This document shows, in pieces, positions 1 through 5,471 of a DNA stretch of 9,316 nt; position 1 is the first letter of the stretch, and each line of letters opens with the position of its first letter. Origin of the DNA: Betaproteobacteria bacterium UBA6910. GTDB taxonomy: Bacteria > Pseudomonadota > Gammaproteobacteria > Burkholderiales > UBA6910. The notes under the pieces were generated by a model. That model was given only the letters and a program-made list of their open reading frames with translations. It was not told the origin of the DNA and did no database searches. The position numbers and the translations under genes were made by a program. The stretch is from assembly GCA_002451065.1 (NCBI GenBank), contig DKBC01000053.1:1-9316 (forward strand), read 5' to 3'.

Positions 1-1
1 G

Positions 2-598
2 GAAGATATGCGGCCCCTGGAAATTACGCTCCGCTTTCCGCCGCCGGAGGTGGTGGCGGCGCCCTCCCCACCACCCAAGGTGGAAGAGGCAAGGCCTGAG
101 CCGCCGCGCCCCAAGGAGTCGCCCAAGCCCAAGCCCAAACCGATCGCCCGCCCCGTCCCGGAGCCCCGGCCTGTGTCGGAGCAAGCGCCGCCTGAGCCCG
201 CGCCCCCGCCCCCCGTGGTCGCGGTGGAACCGGTTCCCAAGGCGACGCCGCCGGCGGTTACCGTGGCGGTTCCGCCCGCGATGAAGCGCCCCATGGATGA
301 CCGCCTGCTCTCCAGCTATGGGGACACCCTGGCGCGGTTCCTGGCCCAGTACCAGCACTACCCCCGGATCGCGCAACTGCGCCGCTGGGAAGGGAAGGTG
401 CAGCTCAAGGTCTTCGTCGCCAAGAAGGGCACCATCACCAACGTCGTGGTGACCGAGTCCAGCGGCCATGAAGTCCTGGATCAACAGGCCATAGAGATGG
501 TGAACCGGGCCAACCCCCTGCCCAACATGCCGGAAGGGCTCCAGGGCCGGGAATTCAGCATCCTGGTGCCCATCGTGTTCAGGCTGGAACGTTCGTAA
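2..598 (+). CDS. tonB: Energy transducer TonB (5' partial)
   Basis: TonB couples the inner-membrane proton gradient (through ExbB/ExbD) to outer-membrane receptors. The reading frame is already open at base 2. The first in-frame ATG, at 8, is probably internal, because the N-terminal membrane anchor expected of TonB is absent and the residues around it (RPLEITLRFPPP) resemble the segment that normally follows that anchor. Counting from ATG 8, residues 10-95 are a long Pro/Lys/Glu/Val-rich spacer with X-Pro repeats (PKPKPKP, PEPRP) that would span the periplasm. Residues about 105-195 form the C-terminal TonB domain, with the usual YP...RRWEGKVQLKVFV...G.I..VVV..SSGH..LD..A pattern and the ending FSILVPIVFRL. 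The stop lies 25 bp before the histidine kinase gene, so the two are probably cotranscribed. ExbB, ExbD or a receptor may lie upstream, outside the window. The family call is firm; which receptor it serves is unknown. Confidence 0.9.
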   Translation, partial: EDMRPLEITLRFPPPEVVAAPSPPPKVEEARPEPPRPKESPKPKPKPIARPVPEPRPVSEQAPPEPAPPPPVVAVEPVPKATPPAVTVAVPPAMKRPMDDRLLSSYGDTLARFLAQYQHYPRIAQLRRWEGKVQLKVFVAKKGTITNVVVTESSGHEVLDQQAIEMVNRANPLPNMPEGLQGREFSILVPIVFRLERS

Positions 599-623
599 CG
601 CCGCGCTCTCGCCAGTTCCGTCC

Positions 624-1976
624 ATGAGCCTGCGGCTCCTTGTCAACCTGCTGATCACGGCAGTTTCCCTGATATTTCTCGCGGGCCTGGCCTACGTGCT
701 GGTGGACGGCTATCGGGCTTCCGTCCGGGAGGAAGTCACCGCAGCGACGCGGGTTACGGTACAGATGATGCAGGCGGTGGTCGCGGAGAACCTGCAGGCC
801 GGCGCAACGCCCCAGGCCGCCGAGGCGAATCTGGTCGCATTCGTCCGGCGGCTGGGAAGGGTGCGGAGCAACGATATCGTGGTGTACCAAGCTGCGGAAG
901 TCATCTATAGCTCGCCGCCGCCCACCTACAAGGCGGGACGGTTCGCGCCCGATTGGTTCGCGGCTCTGGTCACACCGGATCTCAAGCTCACCGAGATCCG
1001 CCTTCCCGGAATGCGGCTCATGATCGTCCCCGACGCGTCGCGCGCGGTGCTTGACGCCTGGGACGACGGGGTGCGGATCTTCTGGCTTGCGCTGGGGTTT
1101 TTCGGGGCCCTTAACGCTTTGGTTTTCGCGTTTGTCGGCCGAGCGCTGCGGCCCCTCGAGGAGATCGTGGGCGCTCTTCGTGCGATGCAACAAGGCAGCC
1201 TTCAGGCGCGCCTTCCCCGTTTCAGGATTCCCGAACTTGCCAGCGTCAGCGACAGCTTCAACCGGATGGCGGAGCAACTGGAGTCCACGCTCTCCATTAA
1301 TCGGCGGCTGGAACAAAAGGGAGAAGTGGCACGACTATTGCATCGTCACATCGAGGAAGAACGGAGGGGCATCGCCCGGGAACTCCACGACGAGCTGGGG
1401 CAGGCCCTGACCGCGATTCGCACCATCGCGGTGTCCATCGCCAACCGGACCCGGCAGGGCCAGCCGGAAATTCATGAAAATGCCAATACCATTGCAGCGG
1501 TGGCAGGGCAGGTTTACGACGGGGTGCACGGCATCGTCCATCGCCTGCGGCCCGCGGCCCTCGAAAATCTCGGCCTCCCGCAGGTGCTGCAGGACCTTGC
1601 CGGGCGGTGGAGGTCGGCCCACCCGGACGTGGAACTGAGCCTGGAGGTGGGCGAGGGACTGGAGGATGCGGATGAAGGCGTGGTGCTGGCAGCTTTTCGG
1701 GTGGTCCAGGAATGCCTGACCAACGTGGCCCGCCATTCCGGCGCGACGCGGGTAGACATCTCGGCCCACCCGGCGACGGGGTCCCGGGATTCGGCGCCGG
1801 CCGTGCAGATCGTGGTGAAGGACAACGGCAAGGGCTTGGCGGGCGCCGCCCCGCCCGGCCGCTTCGGCGTCATGGGAATGCGGGAGCGCGTGGAAGCGCT
1901 GGGGGGCTGGTTGACGCTCGAGAGTGGTCCCGGAGCGGGGGTGACGGTGTCGGTGGTACTGCCCCTGAAGGATTAG
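624..1976 (+). CDS. Sensor histidine kinase, HisKA_3/NarX class, possibly MoxY-like
   Basis: This is a 450-residue membrane sensor kinase. TM1 is at about residues 5-27, followed by a periplasmic domain of roughly 120 residues, then TM2 at about 152-173 and a HAMP segment at about 174-225. The dimerisation/phosphoacceptor region is EEERRGIARELHDELGQ with His255, the HisKA_3 form found in NarX, DegS and UhpB. The ATPase domain has an N box (QECLTNVARHSG, Asn367), a G1 box (DNGKG, 400-404) and a G2-like segment (RFGVMGMRERVEALGG). All catalytic boxes are intact. The N-terminus (short cytoplasmic tail, long TM, RxSVREEV helix) resembles the LapD/MoxY_N periplasmic sensor family; I infer this from pattern, so the ligand is unknown. 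No clear Shine-Dalgarno precedes ATG 624, so translation may be coupled to tonB. The response regulator follows after 20 bp and is the obvious partner. The coding sequence contains a complete sigma-54 promoter motif at 1327-1342. Confidence 0.9.
   Translation: MSLRLLVNLLITAVSLIFLAGLAYVLVDGYRASVREEVTAATRVTVQMMQAVVAENLQAGATPQAAEANLVAFVRRLGRVRSNDIVVYQAAEVIYSSPPPTYKAGRFAPDWFAALVTPDLKLTEIRLPGMRLMIVPDASRAVLDAWDDGVRIFWLALGFFGALNALVFAFVGRALRPLEEIVGALRAMQQGSLQARLPRFRIPELASVSDSFNRMAEQLESTLSINRRLEQKGEVARLLHRHIEEERRGIARELHDELGQALTAIRTIAVSIANRTRQGQPEIHENANTIAAVAGQVYDGVHGIVHRLRPAALENLGLPQVLQDLAGRWRSAHPDVELSLEVGEGLEDADEGVVLAAFRVVQECLTNVARHSGATRVDISAHPATGSRDSAPAVQIVVKDNGKGLAGAAPPGRFGVMGMRERVEALGGWLTLESGPGAGVTVSVVLPLKD
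1327..1342 (+). promoter_or_regulatory. Intragenic sigma-54 promoter motif
   Basis: TGGCACGACTATTGCA has the exact sigma-54 core TGGCACG-N4-TTGCA, with GG (1328-1329) and GC (1340-1341) separated by 10 bp. The base after the -24 block is a purine, which is also preferred. A transcript would start near 1353, inside the kinase gene, and read into the response regulator. The codons covering it (GCA CGA CTA TTG CAT CGT) are A/T-ending or otherwise rare compared with the GC-ending codons around them, consistent with constraint on the DNA rather than the protein. No upstream activator site like the one before aorA was found. Sigma-54 sites inside genes are known in other bacteria and may be active or silent. 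Confidence 0.5.
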
Positions 1977-1982
1977 CAGGAA

Positions 1983-1992
1983 AGGAAAGGAA
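1983..1992 (+). promoter_or_regulatory. Ribosome binding site that sets the response regulator start
   Basis: AGGAAAGGAA lies just upstream of ATG 1997. It favours that codon over the longer open frame, which runs back through the kinase gene as far as 1712 and has no receiver-domain sequence in its extra part. The out-of-frame ATG at 1992 is not usable for this protein. Confidence 0.7.
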
Positions 1993-1996
1993 TGCC

Positions 1997-2641
1997 ATGG
2001 CTGTCCGCATCGTGAGCGTGATGCTGGTTGACGATCACGTGCTGGTGAGGAAGGGATTCCGCCTGTTGCTGGAGGACGCGCCGGATCTTAAGGTCGTCGC
2101 GGAGGCCGGAAGCGGGGAGGAAGCCTGCCGCCAATTCTCGGATCACCTTCCCGACGTGGTGGTGATGGACATTTCCATGCCGGGGATGGGGGGCATCGAA
2201 GCCGTCAGCCGTATTCTCGCGAAGCATCCGGCGGCGCGCATCCTGGCATTGTCGGCTCACGAGGACACGGTTCACGCGAAGCGCGCCCTGGCGGCGGGCG
2301 CGTACGGCTATCTCTGCAAGCGGGGAGCGCCGGAGGCGCTGATCGGCGCGGTGCGCGATGTGGCGGCGGGCAAGAAAGTGATCGACCCCCAGATCGCCCA
2401 AGAACTGGCATTCAACCAGTTCAATTCGGTCCAGAGCCCGGTGGACGTGCTGAGCGATCGGGAATTCGAAGTCTTCATGCAGGTCGCGAACGGCCGCCAG
2501 GTATCGGAAATTGCCCAAATCCTGTCCCTGAGCCCGAGCACCGTGGGGACTCACCTATACAACATCAAGCACAAGCTGGGGGCGGCGAATGCCGCGGAGT
2601 TGGCGATGATCGCAGTCCGGAGCGGCCTGATCGATCCGTGA
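1997..2641 (+). CDS. NarL/FixJ-family response regulator (REC + LuxR-type HTH)
   Basis: A 214-residue DNA-binding response regulator. The receiver domain spans residues about 5-125, with the acidic pair Asp12/Asp13, phosphoacceptor Asp58 (VVVMDISMPGM), switch Ser86 and conserved Lys108 (GYLCKRG). After a linker, residues about 148-212 form a LuxR/GerE helix-turn-helix (LSDREFEVFMQVANG...EIAQILSLSPSTVGTHLYNIKHKLG). The layout and the LSDREFEVF motif are close to GacA/UvrY and NarL-type regulators. All phosphorylation residues are present, so it should accept phosphate from the kinase encoded 20 bp upstream. The start at 1997 has a good ribosome binding site and gives a standard N-terminus. Targets cannot be read from the sequence. 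MoxX/FlhR-type regulation of alcohol oxidation is one possibility if the kinase is truly MoxY-like. The gene ends convergently with the lipoprotein gene; no Rho-independent terminator was seen in the 104 bp between them. Confidence 0.9.
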   Translation: MAVRIVSVMLVDDHVLVRKGFRLLLEDAPDLKVVAEAGSGEEACRQFSDHLPDVVVMDISMPGMGGIEAVSRILAKHPAARILALSAHEDTVHAKRALAAGAYGYLCKRGAPEALIGAVRDVAAGKKVIDPQIAQELAFNQFNSVQSPVDVLSDREFEVFMQVANGRQVSEIAQILSLSPSTVGTHLYNIKHKLGAANAAELAMIAVRSGLIDP

Positions 2642-2745
2642 ATCGGGAGCGGAGCCCGGGACGGTTTTCCCAGGGCGGTTTGCGACGCCGGCGGGCGCGC
2701 CGAGTCCTCGATCAACGGAGATGGCCCCGAACCGGACAACGTTCG

Positions 2746-3315
2746 TTAGGACAGCGGGGGCGTCAGCAGCTTGAACGAACGCACCATGCGCTCGAAATCC
2801 GGCTGGTAGGTCGGGAAGTAATGGAAGCTGGGCGCCTGGAAGCCCATGCTGTAGTAGTACTTCGCGTCGCACACGCCATACAGCAACTGCTCCATGGGCA
2901 GGCCCTTGGGGGTGGTGAAGCGCAGGTGCAGGCGAAATCCCAGCCGGCCGCCCAACATGGCGGGCTGGTTGGACAGAATGACCAAAGTGGAAAGCGCCGG
3001 GTCTGCCGCCTTCTGCTCCGATAGCGCCAGCTCCGCCAACTCCGACGGCAGCAAATCCCCGCTGGCCGGCTTCTTAATCCGTTTGAACGCCTTCGCGTGG
3101 GGCGTGCGCTGCACGAAGATCAGTTCCAGATGGTGCCCGTCACGGGTGAGCGCCACAGCCTCCTGCTCGAACATCGCGCGCACCCAACCCGGAGGGAGCT
3201 GGATCTGGTAGGTCTCGTCCTCGTAGGGCGGGGTTTCGGCCTGGATAACCACCCACGAAGCACATCCGGCGAACGCGAGCGCGGACAAGGCGGTGAGAAA
3301 CGCGCGGCGCCTCAA
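2746..3315 (-). CDS. Predicted lipoprotein of unknown function, TTG start
   Basis: A 189-residue envelope protein, last gene of the three-gene operon. I place the start at TTG (3313-3315), which overlaps the TGA stop of the M48 protease gene (TTGA). It gives a compact lipoprotein signal (three Arg, a hydrophobic stretch, then AFAGC with lipidation Cys18) and has a purine-rich AGGGA a few bases upstream. The same frame stays open further upstream to an ATG at 3618, but that extension lies inside the protease gene and is Pro/Gly/Arg-rich frame-shadow sequence. The mature part starts with YEDETYQIQLPPGW and later has LTRDGHHLELIFVQR and a tail ending PDFERMVRSFKLL. This layout recalls small periplasmic PsbP/DUF1795-like folds, in which a bound-ligand beta sheet ends in a 'F..I..SF' helix; that is only a resemblance. 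No catalytic motif is visible. Tight coupling suggests it works with the protease and the first lipoprotein. Confidence 0.75.
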   Translation of the reverse strand: MRRRAFLTALSALAFAGCASWVVIQAETPPYEDETYQIQLPPGWVRAMFEQEAVALTRDGHHLELIFVQRTPHAKAFKRIKKPASGDLLPSELAELALSEQKAADPALSTLVILSNQPAMLGGRLGFRLHLRFTTPKGLPMEQLLYGVCDAKYYYSMGFQAPSFHYFPTYQPDFERMVRSFKLLTPPLS

Positions 3316-4463
3316 GATTTTCCCTGTTTCTCCCGCGCCAACCGGAGGTAATGGAGCACGTAGGCGATGTCCGGGGCTTCGGGCGCCAGCTCCAGGTAGT
3401 GGGCGAACTGAGCCTCGGCGTCGGCGTAGGCGCCGTCCTTCAGGTAAATGATCCCCAGCGCCCGATAGCTGGGGGCGAAGTTCGGCGCCAGTCTTACCGC
3501 GTCCATGTAGGCGAATTCGGACGAAACATCGTCGCCCATGGCGCCTCGCTGGCGGTAGGCCTCGCCCAGGTAGTAGTGGATTTCCGGCGGGTAGTCGCTG
3601 AGGCTTTCCGGGCTGCACAGGGCGAGCAGGACGTTCTTTGCCCGGCCCATGGTGAGCTCGTTCTGAATGTTGGTGAGTCGGATTACCCCGATCCGCTGGA
3701 GGTATTCCTCGGTGTTACGGATTCCGTCATCCGGGGCGTTCTTAGAAAGCCTCGCGTAGTTGTCGACGCGGTCCTGGAGCTTAGGATGGCTGGAAAACAG
3801 GTAGATCCGCTCCCGGACCTCGGAAGTCTTGGTTTCCCGAATCAGGTGCTCGAATACCTTGGGGGTTTCCTTCACGTCATAGCCGGCCGCGGCGACATGC
3901 TGGTAGCCCAGCTCGTCCGCTTCCGATTCAAGTTCCCGCGAATAGCCGAACATCGAAGACGAGAACACGATGTCCACTTGGGACGGCACTCCCAGCATCT
4001 GTACCACCGCCCTGAGCAGGAGGGTATTCTTGAGCAGGCTGCGCTGGCGATACCCATGTCGTAACTCGAAGTGGGCGATTTCGTGGCCGATCACAGTGGC
4101 CAGTTGCGCCTCGTTCTGGAACCGCGAGACCAAACCCTGATTGACGTAGACGCTGCCGTTGGGCAGGGCGAAAGCGTTAAGGATCGGGGACTTGAGCATC
4201 TTGATCCGGACATGTCCCTTCAGTTCCGGGTACAGGCGGTCGGCGATGCCCTGCAGATAGTCCACGAAGGCTTGGTCCTCGTAGAGCTGGCCGCTGCGGC
4301 GCATGATGTCGTCGAATTCTTCGGCCTGGTCCCACAGGCGCCGTTCCTCCGCCTCGATCTTCGCCAGGTCGTCGCCGCCGGCGAAGGGGTCTACCGCCGC
4401 TGCCCCGGGTGCCAGCGATGCCAGCGCCAGGGCAATCAGCGCAATCCGCACCTTGGGACTCAT
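3312..4463 (-). CDS. Periplasmic M48-family zinc metalloprotease with TPR-like C-terminus
   Basis: A 383-residue secreted metalloprotease, similar in build to BepA (YfgC), which degrades or helps fold outer-membrane proteins. Residues 1-23 are a signal peptide ending ...GAAA. The M48 domain covers about residues 40-240: the PNGSVYVNQGLV segment, the zinc motif HEIAH (His127, Glu128, His131) in TVIGHEIAHFELRHG, the third-ligand motif ExxxD (Glu179 in ELESEADELG), and a downstream SSHP (His226) that matches the extra histidine of BepA-type proteins. Residues about 260-378 contain TPR-like helices (YYLGEAYRQRG..., SYRALGIIYLKDGAYADAEAQFAHYLELAPEAPD). All catalytic residues are intact. Its ATG overlaps the TGA of the preceding lipoprotein gene (ATGA), and its own TGA overlaps the next gene's TTG, so all three are probably translationally coupled. 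The family is certain; the substrate is unknown, and BepA orthology is only likely by architecture. Confidence 0.92.
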   Translation of the reverse strand: MSPKVRIALIALALASLAPGAAAVDPFAGGDDLAKIEAEERRLWDQAEEFDDIMRRSGQLYEDQAFVDYLQGIADRLYPELKGHVRIKMLKSPILNAFALPNGSVYVNQGLVSRFQNEAQLATVIGHEIAHFELRHGYRQRSLLKNTLLLRAVVQMLGVPSQVDIVFSSSMFGYSRELESEADELGYQHVAAAGYDVKETPKVFEHLIRETKTSEVRERIYLFSSHPKLQDRVDNYARLSKNAPDDGIRNTEEYLQRIGVIRLTNIQNELTMGRAKNVLLALCSPESLSDYPPEIHYYLGEAYRQRGAMGDDVSSEFAYMDAVRLAPNFAPSYRALGIIYLKDGAYADAEAQFAHYLELAPEAPDIAYVLHYLRLAREKQGKS

Positions 4464-5194
4464 GGTCTTGACTGAGACGGGTTGACGGGGAAGGCGGCGA
4501 GGACCTCCGCCACGAGCCCGTTGGCGTCCTCGGGCTTGCGCAGGTCCCGCCGCGCAATGTTCCAGTCGAAGTTATGCCAGAGCAGATCCCCCGTGGCGAG
4601 GTCGACTACGCCGGCGGCGAAATAGGAATGACCCGGCGGCACTGCTGGAAATCCAAACGCCAGGACCGTCGCGGCCATCAGCAGCAGGCGCCCCCCGGTA
4701 AGGACCGAGTCCTCGCCGACGATGAACATGGCGGCCGTGGCCCCGGTCTTTTCCTGGAGGAAGGACAGGCCGGGACCCACCGTGTAATGGAGTTGGGGAG
4801 CCCGCTCTCTCCAGACCGAATCCGTGGACAAGCCGTACTCGTTTACGCTGGCGATCACCAGCTCGTACATGGCGAGATGGGTCTTGAGGATGTCCTGCTC
4901 CCAAGGGTTGAGGTCGGGCAGCGCGAGGATCTCGAACCGGGCGCCGGAGCGGGCTTCACGGTGGACGGCATCCACCAGATTCTTGCTGGCCTGCTGGCTC
5001 CATTCCTCGACTTCCTCGGGAACGCCGCCCGCGGAAATTTCGATGACGTTGACCTCGGCCGGGATCAGGACAATTTTCCTCGGTATAGAAGGGGGTTCCG
5101 GGTTGCCGGTCTTCGCCAGATAGGAATTGGGCACGCATCCGGTGAAGGCCGTTAGAGCCGTAAGGAGAGCGAAGATGCGAACAGCACGGGACAT
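4460..5194 (-). CDS. Predicted lipoprotein of unknown function, first gene of M48 operon
   Basis: A 244-residue protein with a lipoprotein signal (MSRAVRIFALLTALTAFTGC, lipidation Cys20). The residue after Cys is Val, not Asp, so outer-membrane sorting is expected. I do not recognise the family with confidence. Visible features: IPRKIVLIPAEVNVIEISAGG at about 37-57, like the first strand of a nucleotide-independent CsgG/DUF799-type lipoprotein domain; a helix EEVEEWSQQASKNLVDAV; a hydrophobic patch about 169-186 that could be buried or membrane-associated; and YFAAGVVDLATGDLLWHN at about 191-208, a 'D..TG..LW' strand-turn seen in many lipoproteins of that kind. No catalytic motif stands out. 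It leads an operon in which each stop overlaps the next start, with the M48 protease directly behind it, so a role in envelope assembly or as partner or adaptor of the protease is plausible. A sigma-70-like promoter lies about 60 bp upstream of its ATG. The ribosome binding site is weak. Confidence 0.8.
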   Translation of the reverse strand: MSRAVRIFALLTALTAFTGCVPNSYLAKTGNPEPPSIPRKIVLIPAEVNVIEISAGGVPEEVEEWSQQASKNLVDAVHREARSGARFEILALPDLNPWEQDILKTHLAMYELVIASVNEYGLSTDSVWRERAPQLHYTVGPGLSFLQEKTGATAAMFIVGEDSVLTGGRLLLMAATVLAFGFPAVPPGHSYFAAGVVDLATGDLLWHNFDWNIARRDLRKPEDANGLVAEVLAAFPVNPSQSRP

Positions 5195-5257
5195 TGGGGT
5201 TCTCTGCGGTTTGGCAGCCGTTCCTGGACCGGGCCGGAAAACTCCTGATTATCGCCA

Positions 5258-5286
5258 CGTATAGCACTTCCCTCCCTGGGCCTCAA
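5258..5286 (-). promoter_or_regulatory. Candidate sigma-70 promoter of the lipoprotein-M48-lipoprotein operon
   Basis: On the - strand, TTGAGG (5281-5286) is followed after exactly 17 bp by TATACG (5258-5263), with TGC directly before the -10 giving an extended -10. Each hexamer matches consensus at four of six bases. Transcription would start near 5251, leaving a leader of about 57 nt before ATG 5194. The 8-bp palindrome GACATGTC (5287-5294) abuts the -35. Confidence 0.45.
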
Positions 5287-5319
5287 GACATGTCACTAGT
5301 TCCGCGACCGCCCTGCGGC

Positions 5320-5336
5320 CTCATGAAAATCATGAG
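5320..5336. repeat. Perfect inverted repeat (7-3-7) in the divergent control region
   Basis: CTCATGA-AAA-TCATGAG is a perfect dyad between two divergently read units: the M48 operon to the left and the receptor gene to the right. Its size and symmetry suit a dimeric helix-turn-helix repressor or activator. It lies about 35 bp upstream of the M48-operon -35 and about 50 bp upstream of a TATGAT that could be the receptor -10. ACATGT also occurs twice nearby (5288-5293 and 5392-5397), so CATG-centred palindromes recur in this region. The regulator is unknown. Confidence 0.5.
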
Positions 5337-5380
5337 CACCCATTCAAGGAATCTTTATGTCGCGTGAGACGCTCTCTTTT

Positions 5381-5386
5381 TATGAT
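5381..5386 (+). promoter_or_regulatory. Weak candidate -10 for the TonB-dependent receptor gene
   Basis: TATGAT matches the -10 consensus at five of six bases and sits in an AT-rich stretch (about 5341-5400) that contrasts with the GC-rich surroundings. No good -35 lies 16-18 bp upstream (best is about three of six), so an activator or an alternative sigma factor may be needed. A start near 5393 would leave a leader of about 80 nt. Confidence 0.25.
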
Positions 5387-5456
5387 CAATAACATGTGAA
5401 AAGCCCTCGCAATTCCGGGTGGGAGCGGCGTGGGGGCACGCGAGTTAGATCCTTGG

Positions 5457-5461
5457 GGAGG
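5457..5461 (+). promoter_or_regulatory. Ribosome binding site that sets the receptor start
   Basis: GGAGG lies 10 nt before ATG 5472. This start opens directly into a standard signal peptide (MAQLGRGRLGVARLATALYL...). The earlier in-frame ATG at 5430 would add 14 residues ahead of the signal peptide and has a poorer upstream context. Confidence 0.65.
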
Positions 5462-5471
5462 AAATGGGAGA

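Noticed and set aside
579..1316. Open frame on the - strand (245 codons) opposite the histidine kinase gene
   Set aside because: It is antisense to the kinase, with His/Arg/Pro-rich composition and no domain or ribosome binding site.
2642..2745. Bidirectional terminator between the convergent operons
   Set aside because: Only short pairings are visible (for example CGAAC/GTTCG at 2728-2745, and the loop-less palindrome GGCGCGCC at 2694-2701), with no T run on either strand.
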